Source of the DNA: Streptomyces sp. C10-9-1
Lineage (GTDB): Bacteria > Actinomycetota > Actinomycetes > Streptomycetales > Streptomycetaceae
DNA: 64,000 nucleotides
Assembly: GCF_024497955.1 (NCBI RefSeq)
Contig: NZ_JANHKP010000010.1
Coordinates: forward strand, 186,001 to 250,000
Direction of reading: 5' to 3'
This document shows positions 9,056 to 17,608 of the stretch, piece after piece (within the stretch, counting starts at the first letter, position 1; each line of letters opens with the position of its first letter). The translations under genes were made by a program, and so were the position numbers. A model generated the notes under the pieces. The model did no database searches. It was not told the DNA's origin and saw only the letters and a program-made list of their open reading frames with translations.

Positions 9056-9432
9056 ACGGGCCTCCACACCAGCACGGCGGGTGCCACGTCAGGAGGCGCG
9101 ATGTCCAGCATGCCAGCGCCGGACGTCAGGCCCACCGCACGGCGAAGTCGGCGTCGCTCGTCGTCGGACAGCACGACACCGGTCTCACTGTCCGCGTAGG
9201 ACTGGAGCATGCCGCCCGCTTGCTCGGAGCGGAGGCCGCCCGGATTCGTGAGGATGCGAGCGGCGACCATGAGGGCCACCGTCTTCACTCCGCGGGGAGG
9301 CGGGTCCGTCAGCCGGTCGCCCACCTCCCCGTATAGCGCGTCCTCCGTCAGGTCGTGGGCTAGGTCGCATTGGTCGTCGGTGAGGGGACGTGCCGCCAGG
9401 GTTCGGAGCTCAGTCGCCGTGAACAGTGTCAT
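9052..9432 (-). CDS. Probable head-tail adaptor protein
   Basis: A 126-residue, mostly helical protein beginning MTLFTATELRTLAARPL, with several short helices and a pattern like ALMVAARILTNPGGLRSEQAGG. This resembles gp6-like or SPP1 gp15-like adaptors that sit under the portal. The ATG lies inside the 3' end of the preceding small gene (23-bp overlap) and its stop overlaps the next start (ATGA), so the connector genes form one translationally coupled block. Confidence 0.65.
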   Translation of the reverse strand: MTLFTATELRTLAARPLTDDQCDLAHDLTEDALYGEVGDRLTDPPPRGVKTVALMVAARILTNPGGLRSEQAGGMLQSYADSETGVVLSDDERRRLRRAVGLTSGAGMLDIAPPDVAPAVLVWRPV

Positions 9433-9649
9433 CGGCGACCGCCTTCCTCCGTGGCGACGTGCGCTTGGCGGTCCGCTTCACCGGAGCGGGAGTGGGAGCG
9501 TGAATCGGTTCACGCTCCGGGGCCGCAGCCCATGCCTTCGGGTTGGTGATCTTCGACGCTGCCCACTCCGGGACTGCGTCAGCGGGGCCGAAGGCGTGGT
9601 TCGTCCCGTTGTCGTCCGTCACATGGACGATCGCAGCCAGTCTTGCCAC
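9410..9649 (-). CDS. Small phage protein after the major capsid gene (79 aa)
   Basis: Starts with GTG at 9649. The N-terminal half contains IVHVTDDNGTNHAFGPADAVPEW and a short motif around ASKITNPKAW; the C-terminal half is basic and Pro/Thr/Arg-rich. Proteins of this form are common between capsid and adaptor genes in actinobacterial siphoviruses, and several are annotated only as hypothetical. No function can be given from sequence. Coupled to the adaptor by a 23-bp overlap. Confidence 0.6.
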   Translation of the reverse strand: MARLAAIVHVTDDNGTNHAFGPADAVPEWAASKITNPKAWAAAPEREPIHAPTPAPVKRTAKRTSPRRKAVADDTVHGD

Positions 9650-9670
9650 GTCAGTGCCTCGCGTTTCGAA

Positions 9671-10693
9671 TCAGAGGACGTCGGCCACGAAGGTCAGGTC
9701 CGGGGCCGCCACGACAGGGAGCGCGATCGCGGTCGCGCGGGTCCACACGGTCTGTGGGTCCTCGCTCTTGTAGGCGCCCACCGCAACTCCCGCGGCGTCG
9801 CCCTGGAGGCCGTACCGGGGGTCGTTCGCCTCCACGGGCACACCCCACAGGGTGCGGCCGGCAGCGTCGCCCTCCGCCGGGAGGAAGAGGATCTTGTCCT
9901 CAGGAGTGACGCGGGTGGCCACACCGTCGACGTTCACCTTCGCGTCGTAGATGACGACCGGCGGAATGTCGAAGTCACCAAGCACGGTGTTCAGCGCGTC
10001 GCGCGTCAGCACCGTCGGCGCGGAGGCGCCACCCGAGAACGCGAGTTCCCGGATCTGCTTGTTCCGACGCAGGAAGTTGTAGATCTTCCGGCTCATCAGC
10101 GTGTACGCCGGGAGGTCGCCGTTCGTGGTGTTGTAGACGTCAAGCCACGCCTGGAAGTGATCATACGCAGCCGCGTTCTCGGTGTCGCTCCACACGGTCG
10201 CAGCCGTCACGGAGTGGCCGGCCGCGCGGCCGAAGTCCACCTCCGCCTGGACGCGGTTCTCCGCGATCGTCACGGAGCCGTTGAAAAGGGCGTCGCCACG
10301 GGCGAGCTCAATGCGCGCCGCGATGGCCGCGACGAGACGGACGGAGTCGGCCTCCATCGCGTCGCGGATCTCCTCGCTCTGGGAGTCCACGTTCCGCATG
10401 CGGATCTGCTCGTACTCCCCGACCGGAATCTTCCGGCTGATGGGCGGCAGTTCGCCGCTCACGCGGGCCCCGCCGGGCCGGGCACCGATGTCCGACTCAG
10501 CGTCGTACGCCCGGAAGACGGCCGCCTCCACGAGGCCGCCCCCTCCGCGGGTGAAGCGGTAGCTGAGGTCGTTCACGGTGTTGTTCGGGAGCCACCTGTT
10601 CAGGGAGAACGTGTTCTCCTCGCGGTCCCTCAGCGCCTCACGCGCGTAGCCCGTGAGCTCCGCGGGAGTCGCGTATTCCTCGATGAGCTGCAT
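9671..10693 (-). CDS. Major capsid protein (HK97 fold, family E-like)
   Basis: The 340-residue protein follows the scaffold and decoration genes. It has the family E-type opening (LIEEYATPAELTGYARE), a long helix region with EIRDAMEADSVRLVAAIAARIELARGDALFNG typical of the spine helix, and late P- and A-domain strands. Length fits the family. There is no obvious N-terminal delta domain, consistent with the separate scaffold gene upstream. It assembles the icosahedral head. Start ATG at 10693. Confidence 0.88.
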   Translation of the reverse strand: MQLIEEYATPAELTGYAREALRDREENTFSLNRWLPNNTVNDLSYRFTRGGGGLVEAAVFRAYDAESDIGARPGGARVSGELPPISRKIPVGEYEQIRMRNVDSQSEEIRDAMEADSVRLVAAIAARIELARGDALFNGSVTIAENRVQAEVDFGRAAGHSVTAATVWSDTENAAAYDHFQAWLDVYNTTNGDLPAYTLMSRKIYNFLRRNKQIRELAFSGGASAPTVLTRDALNTVLGDFDIPPVVIYDAKVNVDGVATRVTPEDKILFLPAEGDAAGRTLWGVPVEANDPRYGLQGDAAGVAVGAYKSEDPQTVWTRATAIALPVVAAPDLTFVADVL

Positions 10694-10708
10694 GTGTCAG
10701 TACCTCTC

Positions 10709-11107
10709 TCAGACGAAGACGACGCGGGCGCCGAGATCGGTCTTGCCGGCAGCGTCGATGGCGACGGGGAGCTTCGCTTCCTTGATGAAGCAGTGCAGGA
10801 GCATCGAGCCGACGACAGTCGTCGACGCCTGGCCGCGGGAGTTCACGACGTTGACGTCCGTGAAGAGGAATCCCACGCAGGTCTCACGGCCGTCCGTCTC
10901 CGTGTTGTCGTAGGGGCCGTACTTCCCGGACGAGGTGATCTTACCCAGCGGGATGCCGGACTTGATGAAGCCCTCCGGGTAGTGGGTGCCGCTCGTGAAC
11001 GTCGATACGTCGAGCGTCGCGCCGACCGGGGCGTCGGTGCCGTGGGCGGACCCCAGCCAATCCCGACGGTCCTGACCGAAGCTCTCGCTGCGGAGAGTGA
11101 GGTCCAT
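10709..11107 (-). CDS. Head decoration protein (lambda gpD-like)
   Basis: A 132-residue beta-rich protein immediately upstream of the capsid gene, with the gpD-like succession of short strands (THYPEGFIKSGIPLGKITSSGKYGPYD, then a final strand pair). The phrase GxIKSGxPLGKxT is typical of HDPD family proteins. These bind at threefold positions and stabilise the expanded capsid. It sits 15 bases before the capsid start, consistent with equimolar expression. Confidence 0.82.
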   Translation of the reverse strand: MDLTLRSESFGQDRRDWLGSAHGTDAPVGATLDVSTFTSGTHYPEGFIKSGIPLGKITSSGKYGPYDNTETDGRETCVGFLFTDVNVVNSRGQASTTVVGSMLLHCFIKEAKLPVAIDAAGKTDLGARVVFV

Positions 11108-11124
11108 GTGTCCTCCGAAGTGGG

Positions 11125-11766
11125 TTACTTGCCGTGTCGCTGGCGATAGCGCTCAGCGCCGGACGTGGTGGTCTTGCCTCCGCCGACGTCGCCCCCGCGG
11201 GGACCGCCGGAGCGGGGTGCGCCGGAACCGGCGCCATCGTTGTTGTCCTGCGTGCCGAAGAGCGCCTTCAGCGCGTCGGCGTCCGCTTCGAGCTCTTCCT
11301 TCGTCGAGCCACGCAGGCGCTCTGCCTGCGCCGGGGACAGCCCCTTCTCCGCGGCTACGCGAATGCGGAGCGCGTCGGCAACAGCGGCGTCACGAGCCTG
11401 CTCAGCCACCATGCGGGCCGCGTCTGCGGCGTCCTTCTCCGCCTGGATTCGCTGCACGTCGGTGAGCTGTGCGTCTTCGAGCTCCTTCAGCGCGGTGTCA
11501 CGCTGGCGCAGCCGCTCCAGCTCCGTGGCGTCGGGACCGGCGTTCGCACGGGCCTCGTGCTTGCGGCTCTGGTGCTTCCAGTACGCGGCCTGCTGCTCGG
11601 GAGTCATCTCCGCGATGGGCGTCGCGTCCGGGTATCCGTGCTCGTTGACGGTCGGCGTGTTACCGCCTCCACCGCCACCACCGGCAGCGGGGTCGTCCTC
11701 GTAGAGGGTCCACGGGCTGGAGGCGAGGGTCAGGAGGTTGCGGCGCGCGAGGGTACGTCGAGGCAT
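11125..11766 (-). CDS. Capsid scaffolding protein
   Basis: A 213-residue charged protein. The middle (residues about 55-165) is a continuous helix or coiled coil rich in Glu, Ala, Arg and Gln, flanked by a Gly-rich linker before and a Gly/Ser/Arg tail after; no globular domain is seen. This composition, and the position just before decoration and capsid genes, is characteristic of siphovirus scaffolds, which shape the procapsid and then leave. No protease gene is visible next to it. Confidence 0.82.
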   Translation of the reverse strand: MPRRTLARRNLLTLASSPWTLYEDDPAAGGGGGGGNTPTVNEHGYPDATPIAEMTPEQQAAYWKHQSRKHEARANAGPDATELERLRQRDTALKELEDAQLTDVQRIQAEKDAADAARMVAEQARDAAVADALRIRVAAEKGLSPAQAERLRGSTKEELEADADALKALFGTQDNNDGAGSGAPRSGGPRGGDVGGGKTTTSGAERYRQRHGK

Positions 11767-11806
11767 GGTGGGTCCCCTGTCGGGAGTCGTCAGCCCATGG
11801 CGGGCG

Positions 11807-12616
11807 TCAGGTCGGAAGTGGAATGTCGTCAGGGCCGGTGAAGCGCTGACCGGCGAACCCCAGAACGGGGCCGATCTCGCCGTGGTCGTTGGCGACGATG
11901 ATCTTTCGGTAGTCGATCGCGCGTGCGCCGCGATCGGACTGCCCGGTCGCCTCCTCCACCACGCGGTGGAGCTGCTCTAGGCGGGCCTCGTCGATGATCT
12001 GGCCCGGGTCATAGTCGGCGGTCACCGTCTTGACGATGCAGTCGCAGCCGGGGTGGATGGGCGCAAGGTTGCGCTTGTGGTAGCGCTGCGTCGACGCGAC
12101 GATGCACAACGCGCAGTCGTACTCACCCTGGAGCTCGCGCACGGTGTACGTGAAGCGAGGCATGTCGGCCGCCACCTCGCGCACGGTGTGCGTGCGAGCT
12201 AGCTGAAGGTCCGTCTTGAGAATCGTCTCCAGTCGGCGCGCCCCGTGGTCGAGGGCGACGTCCAGGGGCTCATCGTCGGCAAGGGACGACCACGCAGTCA
12301 CGAAGGGACGCCGGTAGACGTCGGCCGGGTCCACGTCGCGGAGGGAGCGGCCCGTCACCCGGTCCATGTCGAGGGGCCGGCGGGGCGGTTGCTCGCCTAG
12401 TTCTTGGTACAGCGACTCCAGGTACGACGCCGTCAGGGCCGCGATCGTGCGCTGCCCTCCGAGGATGACTGGGAGGGCCTGACGCTGGAACCGGGCGACG
12501 TCGGCGTCACGCCAGCTATCCAGGCCGTCCCAAGAGCGACGGACGCGTCCGAGTACCGACGTCCACACGCCGGCAACCTGGGCGCCGTAGCGCTGGTCAC
12601 GCCGCGTCAGGGTCAT
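11807..12616 (-). CDS. MuF-like minor head protein
   Basis: The 269-residue protein follows the portal gene, overlapping it by 20 bases. The C-terminal half carries the MuF-type zinc-like signature: CALCIVASTQRY followed by NLAPIHPGCDC near residues 170-195, a pattern also seen in phage head morphogenesis proteins. The N-terminal half is helical. Family members attach to the portal and are thought to act in early capsid assembly or be injected. No toxin domain is fused at the C-terminus, unlike some actinobacterial MuF proteins. Confidence 0.8.
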   Translation of the reverse strand: MTLTRRDQRYGAQVAGVWTSVLGRVRRSWDGLDSWRDADVARFQRQALPVILGGQRTIAALTASYLESLYQELGEQPPRRPLDMDRVTGRSLRDVDPADVYRRPFVTAWSSLADDEPLDVALDHGARRLETILKTDLQLARTHTVREVAADMPRFTYTVRELQGEYDCALCIVASTQRYHKRNLAPIHPGCDCIVKTVTADYDPGQIIDEARLEQLHRVVEEATGQSDRGARAIDYRKIIVANDHGEIGPVLGFAGQRFTGPDDIPLPT

Positions 12617-14090
12617 CGTCGGCCGGCCTCCGTCCGATCACGGTGCGAGGGTCGGTGGACGGTTCGTTCCCCGCCGGGGCGGGAAGTGCCGGCTGAGTCA
12701 GTGCGTCGGTCGCGCGGTCGATCTCCATGCGGCTGATCTGCGCGGGGGTATATCCGAGATCCTCCATGCGCTGACGCCACGGCACTCCGGCCGCCTGCTT
12801 CTTCACGGCTGCGTCAGCGAGCTCCGAGACCGTGCGGGACTCAGGGTCACGCCAGACGGTTTCGAGGGTGTAGTCCGCCGCACGCGCCTCGTCGCCAGCA
12901 GCCTTGAAGGCCAGACGCATGGAGTGCTGCCAGGACTCTCCGAAGTCGTCGCACTGGTCCAGCACCTTAGCGACGAGGCCGGTCTCCGCCGCCTTCAGGG
13001 CGTCACCGGACACGTTGACCACCGCTCCGATGATGTAATGCGGGGGTGTCTTGCTGATCGCTGCGAGATCCTGCACCGCGCTCTCCACAGACCGGACATA
13101 CGGCGCCAGGTCGGTGGAGGAGAACTCCCCAAAGCGGACTTCAGGGTCCGCCGTCGTCCAGAGCTTCTGAATGTCGAGCTTGAACGGTTCGATCGGCTTG
13201 CCGGTGATCGGATCCTCGTCGATCTCCAGGCCCGCGGCGTACCGCTGCCTGAAGGCCCCGTACTTGGCCGCCCCCACCAGCATGATCAACTTCATGTTGA
13301 TGCGGTTCTGCACGCTGAGAATGTCTTCGTGCTCCGCGAACCCATCCGGACTGATCTGCCGACGGTTCACGAACGGAACCAGAGGAACTTCCCCGAGGTC
13401 GTTCCGTCGGTAGCCGTCGCGGTCCCGTGGGAGCACGAACGCGTCCCAACCACGCAGGCTGGCGGTCCGAGCGACGAAGGTCGGGGTCTCCGTCTTCGTG
13501 ACGAACTCATAAATCTGCGTCGGGGTCCAGAGCGTGGCCCTAGTGTTGCCCGTCCAGTCATCCCGCCAGAGCTTCAGACCGGCTGCAAGCTCACGGCGGC
13601 TGCCCTGCGCCCGCTCCACGGCCACCTGGCGCGGCGTCTCGTGGGTCATCACGGGCCGACCGTCGCGGTTCCGCTCGACGAGAACGAACGCCCTGCGCTG
13701 CGTCAGCGCCCCGTAGTGGACGAGGCGAGATTCCGCGACCATGGCGTTCTCGCGCCAAATGCGGTTGGCGTCTGTGTCCGCAACGCTCAGCGCCTCGTTA
13801 GTGCCGCCCGACCGAAACCCCGTCACCCGGAGTCGCTCCGCCGGGGAGTCGACGACGAGGCGCGTCCAGTTCGTGCGCGCGTCCCGCATCCATTCCGCAA
13901 CCTCACCGGGATCCAGACCGGGGATGGTCGGTAGCGGAGCTTTGCCCTCCACGTATCGCTGTAGCGTGTCGAGCCCGGGTGTGATCTCTCCGTCAGAGTC
14001 GCGTGTGTCTCGCCGCTCCGACAGGAGCCGGAGCCCCAGTCGCTGAAGCCACCACCCGGGAGACTCCACCTCCGATGCATCGATAGGCAC
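12597..14090 (-). CDS. Portal protein (SPP1 gp6-like)
   Basis: 497 residues, GTG start. Features of the SPP1-type portal family are present: an N-terminal Tyr/Glu-rich collar with YVEGKAPLP, the wing region with RAFVLVERN and DTDANRIWREN, HEDILSVQNRINMKLIMLV before the channel helix, and a Pro/Ala-rich tail. Length matches the family (about 450-520). The dodecameric portal is the DNA entry channel and docks the terminase encoded just upstream. Confidence 0.9.
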   Translation of the reverse strand: MPIDASEVESPGWWLQRLGLRLLSERRDTRDSDGEITPGLDTLQRYVEGKAPLPTIPGLDPGEVAEWMRDARTNWTRLVVDSPAERLRVTGFRSGGTNEALSVADTDANRIWRENAMVAESRLVHYGALTQRRAFVLVERNRDGRPVMTHETPRQVAVERAQGSRRELAAGLKLWRDDWTGNTRATLWTPTQIYEFVTKTETPTFVARTASLRGWDAFVLPRDRDGYRRNDLGEVPLVPFVNRRQISPDGFAEHEDILSVQNRINMKLIMLVGAAKYGAFRQRYAAGLEIDEDPITGKPIEPFKLDIQKLWTTADPEVRFGEFSSTDLAPYVRSVESAVQDLAAISKTPPHYIIGAVVNVSGDALKAAETGLVAKVLDQCDDFGESWQHSMRLAFKAAGDEARAADYTLETVWRDPESRTVSELADAAVKKQAAGVPWRQRMEDLGYTPAQISRMEIDRATDALTQPALPAPAGNEPSTDPRTVIGRRPADDDPDAA

Positions 14091-14102
14091 TCACGAACCT
14101 CC

Positions 14103-15812
14103 TCAGAAGGCGATCAGCTTGGACGAGCGCTTTTTGCGCTTCGTGATGCCAGCGGCTACCGCGTCAGCGCGGCACTCGTAGGCCAAGACGGCGCTCATCG
14201 CGGCGTCAATCTTTTTCGGGCTCTTCGCGTGCTCTTTGCCGATGCCCAGGTGATTCCGGCCCATCGGACGGCGGCGCGCGTTCTTCACGTGACGGGAGAG
14301 CGTGGCTCCGAGACGGAGTAGGCGACTGGCCTCGTCGGGGTCGAGCGACTCCGCGTGCGAGAGCGCCTTGTCGTCCACGGCCTCTATGAAACGGTCAAGC
14401 GCGTGTTCCATGGCGGTTGGCCGGTTGGTCCACCACTCCAGCGGACGGGCTTGCGTGGCGCGTACCTGGAGGCCGTCACCGTGGTCGCGCGTCCACGCGT
14501 CCACGTAGTCCTGCCAGTGCGGCGGATCGGCGTAGAAGCCGCAGACGTCGAAGCGCTCGAAGGCACGGGCCACAGAAGCGTCCACCGATTCACGGTCCAC
14601 CTGCCACCCGTCGCCCTCCGGGCCTTCCGGCTTCTCCCAGCAACCGAGGAGCATCAGATGGCCGTCAGAGACTCGGCAGGCAGTCAGCGCCGTTGCGTCG
14701 TCTCGGATCGAGCCGTCAAAGCCCAGCGTCACAAGGTCCCCCGCGGCGATCTCCTCCGCGCGTCGGCACAGGGCCCACGCGTCGGGGTCCATCCATGCGT
14801 CGCTGGCGACCGTGCGGGAGTTGAGGAAGTAGCGTCGGCCGTCAGCGGAGTCGTTGCGGAGGTCGTAGAAGTCGTCTACGAGGGACTCCAGGTCCATCCA
14901 CTCCATCGCGTCGCCATAGGCGTCAACGAGAGCTGCGCGGAGTTCGTCTTCGTCCTTCAGGTTCTTGCACTCGCCCCACCGATGGTCGTACATGAGGCGC
15001 GAGCGTCCGCGCTTCTTACGGCCGTCGCGGATGGCTTCGGCTTCCTCGTACGTCCGCTCTGCCACGGAGTCCTGCCCCGGGGCGAACATGGTGGTCGTTT
15101 CGAGGTACCACGTCTGCGCGCCGCGCTTCCGCTTGCGCAGGTTACGGGTCACGGTGGAATACATCCGCCGCAGCTCAGGCGTGTTGTAGAGGTGGGTCTC
15201 GTCGAAACAGACCCACGTCTCCTTGCCGCCGTCCTTCGACGAGGACGAGGCGGTTGACGGCATGATCTCTCCGCCGTCAGGGAGGATGATCCTGGTCAGC
15301 CCAACGTCAACGTTGGGGACCTGCGAGAGTAGCGACGCCTCGTCGGTCAGGTTGAAGTGGATGGTGTCGAAGACGTTGCCGGTCTGACCCTCCTCCGTCG
15401 CCATGATGCGGAGATACGGGACCTTGACCGGCCGGCCCATGGGCTCGCCAGGCTCGTAGACGTACTCAAAGCCCAGTCCCCACGGGTCGCGGTACACCTC
15501 TCCGCCCTCCGCCCAACCGTCGAAGCGGGCGGGGCCGAAGGCTTCAAAGAGGCCGATGCGGGCGCCTAGGCCCGACTTGTCGCAGCCCTTCGGGCGGGAG
15601 AAAAAAGCGGAGTCGTAGAGGAGTCGGCCCTCGTCATCGTCGACCGCGTAGCAGTCGACCACGAAACCGGTGTATTCGTCGCCGTGGCGCACAGGTTCGC
15701 CCTGGACGTCGCCAGGGCCGTGCACTACGAAGTGCTCCATCCATGCGACCGCGAGCCACCCGAGGGAGCGGGAGCGGTCATGACCGGGGGCGCGCACGAT
15801 AGCGCGCGGCAC
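14103..15812 (-). CDS. terL: Terminase large subunit
   Basis: 569 residues. ATPase: a deviant Walker A RPKGCDKSG near residue 74 (Lys-Ser retained), a Walker B TWVCFDETH with catalytic Glu near residue 205, and a coupling-like RKRGAQTWYLETTT. Nuclease: GFDGSIRDDATAL near residue 345 gives the first acidic residue, and later acidic residues (YADPPHWQDY, SPKKIDAAMS) fit an RNase H-like fold. The GTG at 15812 has AAGGAG upstream. It packages DNA through the portal. The small subunit lies nine bases upstream. Confidence 0.92.
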   Translation of the reverse strand: MPRAIVRAPGHDRSRSLGWLAVAWMEHFVVHGPGDVQGEPVRHGDEYTGFVVDCYAVDDDEGRLLYDSAFFSRPKGCDKSGLGARIGLFEAFGPARFDGWAEGGEVYRDPWGLGFEYVYEPGEPMGRPVKVPYLRIMATEEGQTGNVFDTIHFNLTDEASLLSQVPNVDVGLTRIILPDGGEIMPSTASSSSKDGGKETWVCFDETHLYNTPELRRMYSTVTRNLRKRKRGAQTWYLETTTMFAPGQDSVAERTYEEAEAIRDGRKKRGRSRLMYDHRWGECKNLKDEDELRAALVDAYGDAMEWMDLESLVDDFYDLRNDSADGRRYFLNSRTVASDAWMDPDAWALCRRAEEIAAGDLVTLGFDGSIRDDATALTACRVSDGHLMLLGCWEKPEGPEGDGWQVDRESVDASVARAFERFDVCGFYADPPHWQDYVDAWTRDHGDGLQVRATQARPLEWWTNRPTAMEHALDRFIEAVDDKALSHAESLDPDEASRLLRLGATLSRHVKNARRRPMGRNHLGIGKEHAKSPKKIDAAMSAVLAYECRADAVAAGITKRKKRSSKLIAF

Positions 15813-15821
15813 GGGTGCTCC

Positions 15822-16289
15822 TTATCCGTCGGTCCCGGTGAGTCGCGCTCGACGGGAGTTGATGTCCGACACGTTGTCGGGGCGCTGTGCGGGCGCCTGC
15901 TGGCGCGTCGTGGGGTCGTCGACCTTCAGCTTCAGGCGGGCCCGGTCCTCCGGCGTGGCGCCGAACTTGGCCGCACGGAGGCGGACTTCAGAGGCGAACT
16001 CCCAGCGTCCCTTCGCCCACATCGTGTGGTGCATCAGGGCGGTGTCAATGAGGAACAGCCAGTCTGTGTCGGTGAAGGTCTGCGCCTGCGCCGACGTGCG
16101 CCAGGAGTTCCACCAGAGCTGAGTCATGGCGTGCCACTCGACGGTGACGCCGCCCTCTTCGCCAAGGACGCCTGGGGGCAGCTCCGGGCCGCGCAGCTCT
16201 TCGTCAGGGACGAGGACGGTATCCGGCGCCGTGGCGTTGCGCCGACGGCGCTTGGATGAGTCCTTAGGGGCGGGTCCGCGGCCGGCCAT
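15822..16289 (-). CDS. Terminase small subunit
   Basis: 155 residues with a strongly basic N-terminus (GRGPAPKDSSKRRRRN), then a helical core with Trp-rich HAMTQLWWNSWRTSAQAQTF and a C-terminal charged region with DDPTTRQQ. The opening GRGPAPK is a signature of actinophage small terminases. It recognises packaging DNA and stimulates the large subunit. Start overlaps the stop of the upstream 48-codon gene as TGATG. Confidence 0.82.
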   Translation of the reverse strand: MAGRGPAPKDSSKRRRRNATAPDTVLVPDEELRGPELPPGVLGEEGGVTVEWHAMTQLWWNSWRTSAQAQTFTDTDWLFLIDTALMHHTMWAKGRWEFASEVRLRAAKFGATPEDRARLKLKVDDPTTRQQAPAQRPDNVSDINSRRARLTGTDG

Positions 16290-16435
16290 CAGTCTCCCTC
16301 CTCAGCCACCCAGACGCAACAGTGCACATCGCGTGCGTGGTCTGTCGCGTGCTCATCGTGAGACCCCGCCAGTCGCACACAGCGCTGACGTGTCTCCGGG
16401 TGCCGCTCGTGGCACTGCGTGAAGACGCCGTCCAT
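16289..16435 (-). CDS. Cys/His-rich microprotein (48 aa), possible zinc knuckle
   Basis: A short gene with a good Shine-Dalgarno (GGGAGG) before ATG 16435 and a stop overlapping the small terminase start as TGATG. The product has four Cys and six His in 48 residues, including C-H near residues 8-9, C19, and an H-C-C cluster at 38-40. Such density in a coupled actinophage ORF suggests metal binding. No family is recognised. Expression appears tied to the terminase. Confidence 0.55.
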   Translation of the reverse strand: MDGVFTQCHERHPETRQRCVRLAGSHDEHATDHARDVHCCVWVAEEGD

Positions 16436-16480
16436 GGAGTACCTCCCGGGTCGGACGGCAGCGCCGTCCCATGTCGGGGG

Positions 16481-17077
16481 CTACGCCGTCAGTTTGGAAA
16501 CCACCGCGGAGAGGTCCGCGAGGATGGACGGGCAGGAGCCATGTCGGCGGCCCGTCATTGCGATGTAGCGGCCGGTCCCGTAGATCTCTACAGCCGTGCC
16601 GTCGGGGCGTCGGATGCGCCGTCCCTGCCGGACGTCAGCGCGGCCCCAGATGTGCAGTCCGTCGCCGGACGGGGACACCTCTACGTAGGTGGTGCCCGCG
16701 TCGCGGAGAATGGCTGCGGCCCACGGGGCGAGTCGCCCAGTGAGCGGGTTCAAGCAGTGGTCCAGGTCCAGGCATACGACGTCGTCCGTGTCGGACAGCA
16801 CGAAGCCCAGACCGACGCCGGCCGTCGAAGAGGTGGCGTCCGTGTGCGTGCTCCACGTCTGCGGGTCCGTCGACGAGGCCGGCATGCCGCCGACCGTCAG
16901 GGGGACCTTCGCCGCGGAGCGTCGAACCCACCTGTCGCGGGTCTTCAGCTCGGTGGGAGTCGCGTCGCTCTTCGCTGCGCGGGACATCGCCTTACGGCAG
17001 CGGGGAGAGCACGTGCGTGCGTGCGAGCGCGCCATGAGCGGGAGCTCGGCGGGGCACATTGCGCACGTCCTCTTCAT
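16481..17077 (-). CDS. Small PrimPol-domain protein with N-terminal zinc finger
   Basis: About 198 residues from ATG 17077. The N-terminus has CAMC and CSPRCRKA, a probable treble-clef or zinc-ribbon finger. The rest matches the bifunctional primase-polymerase N-terminal domain: VVCLDLDHC (catalytic acidic pair), SPSGDGLHIW and VEIYGTGRYIAMTG. Family members make primers, usually fused to a helicase; none is fused here. It may cooperate with a helicase beyond the left edge, or serve as a stand-alone actinophage version. An upstream in-frame start at 17146 would add 23 poorly supported residues. Confidence 0.72.
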   Translation of the reverse strand: MKRTCAMCPAELPLMARSHARTCSPRCRKAMSRAAKSDATPTELKTRDRWVRRSAAKVPLTVGGMPASSTDPQTWSTHTDATSSTAGVGLGFVLSDTDDVVCLDLDHCLNPLTGRLAPWAAAILRDAGTTYVEVSPSGDGLHIWGRADVRQGRRIRRPDGTAVEIYGTGRYIAMTGRRHGSCPSILADLSAVVSKLTA

Positions 17078-17368
17078 GGGTTCATCGTAGCTCAGGGGTG
17101 TCACACTTTCAAGCCTCCCACCTGCGGCTTCATGGCAATCGACCATGCCGGCCGGTCACACATTCCGACGCTAGGTCCGGGCTCAGTACCCCCTAGGAGG
17201 CGCTGTGCGGGCCCCTGCGGGCCGCACTCGCACGGGGGCGAGATCGCCTCATCCGCATCCCCCAGACCCGTACAGAGCGCGAGGACCAGCACCTTGACGG
17301 TCTTCAGGGTGGATGATCAGGGGTTACCCCCCTGGTGATCATGGCCGGGTGATCTTGATTGGAGATCG
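17078..17368. other. Intergenic region with a small hairpin
   Basis: No convincing gene is seen. A hairpin CAGGGG-ttaccc-CCCCTG lies at 17318-17334, set in repeated GATCA/GATC sequences (17314, 17337, 17351). It could end transcription after the gene stopping at 17369 or be a regulator site. A 63-codon minus frame (17101-17292) lacks a ribosome site and is not called. Confidence 0.4.
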
Positions 17369-17608
17369 TTAGGCGAATCCGATCACGGTGTTGCCGGTCG
17401 CGTCCTCGTCGCCCTTGATCTCCACCGCCGACGGCACCAGGACGAGGGTCACGGTCGTCATGCTCGTCCGCCCGTCTCCCGTGTGCACCTTCGGGGCCCG
17501 TGCGAGCGTACCCACGTCGACCCCGTTCACCCGGACGCGCATGGCGAGCACACCAGAGCCTGGCTCGTGGTCAGGCTCCAGGATCTCCACCCGCGCACCG
17601 TCGCTCAT
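17369..17608 (-). CDS. Small phage protein, unknown function (79 aa)
   Basis: ATG 17608 overlaps the stop of the spherulin-like gene (ATGA), which decides the start against a longer upstream frame. The protein looks like a compact beta-rich domain: ARVEILEPDHEPG, LAMRVRVNGVDVGTLA, and VTLVLVPSAVEIKGDE. Similar small proteins occur in actinophage accessory regions without known function. It is the last gene of the HNH-spherulin-small protein coupled set. Confidence 0.6.
   Translation of the reverse strand: MSDGARVEILEPDHEPGSGVLAMRVRVNGVDVGTLARAPKVHTGDGRTSMTTVTLVLVPSAVEIKGDEDATGNTVIGFA

Noticed and set aside
9209..11149. 646-codon plus-strand frame over the capsid region
   Set aside because: Antisense to the capsid, decoration and connector genes; protein is His/Arg/Val-rich without motifs.
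17101..17292. 63-codon minus frame upstream of the PrimPol gene
   Set aside because: GTG start without Shine-Dalgarno and no family-like features; left as intergenic.
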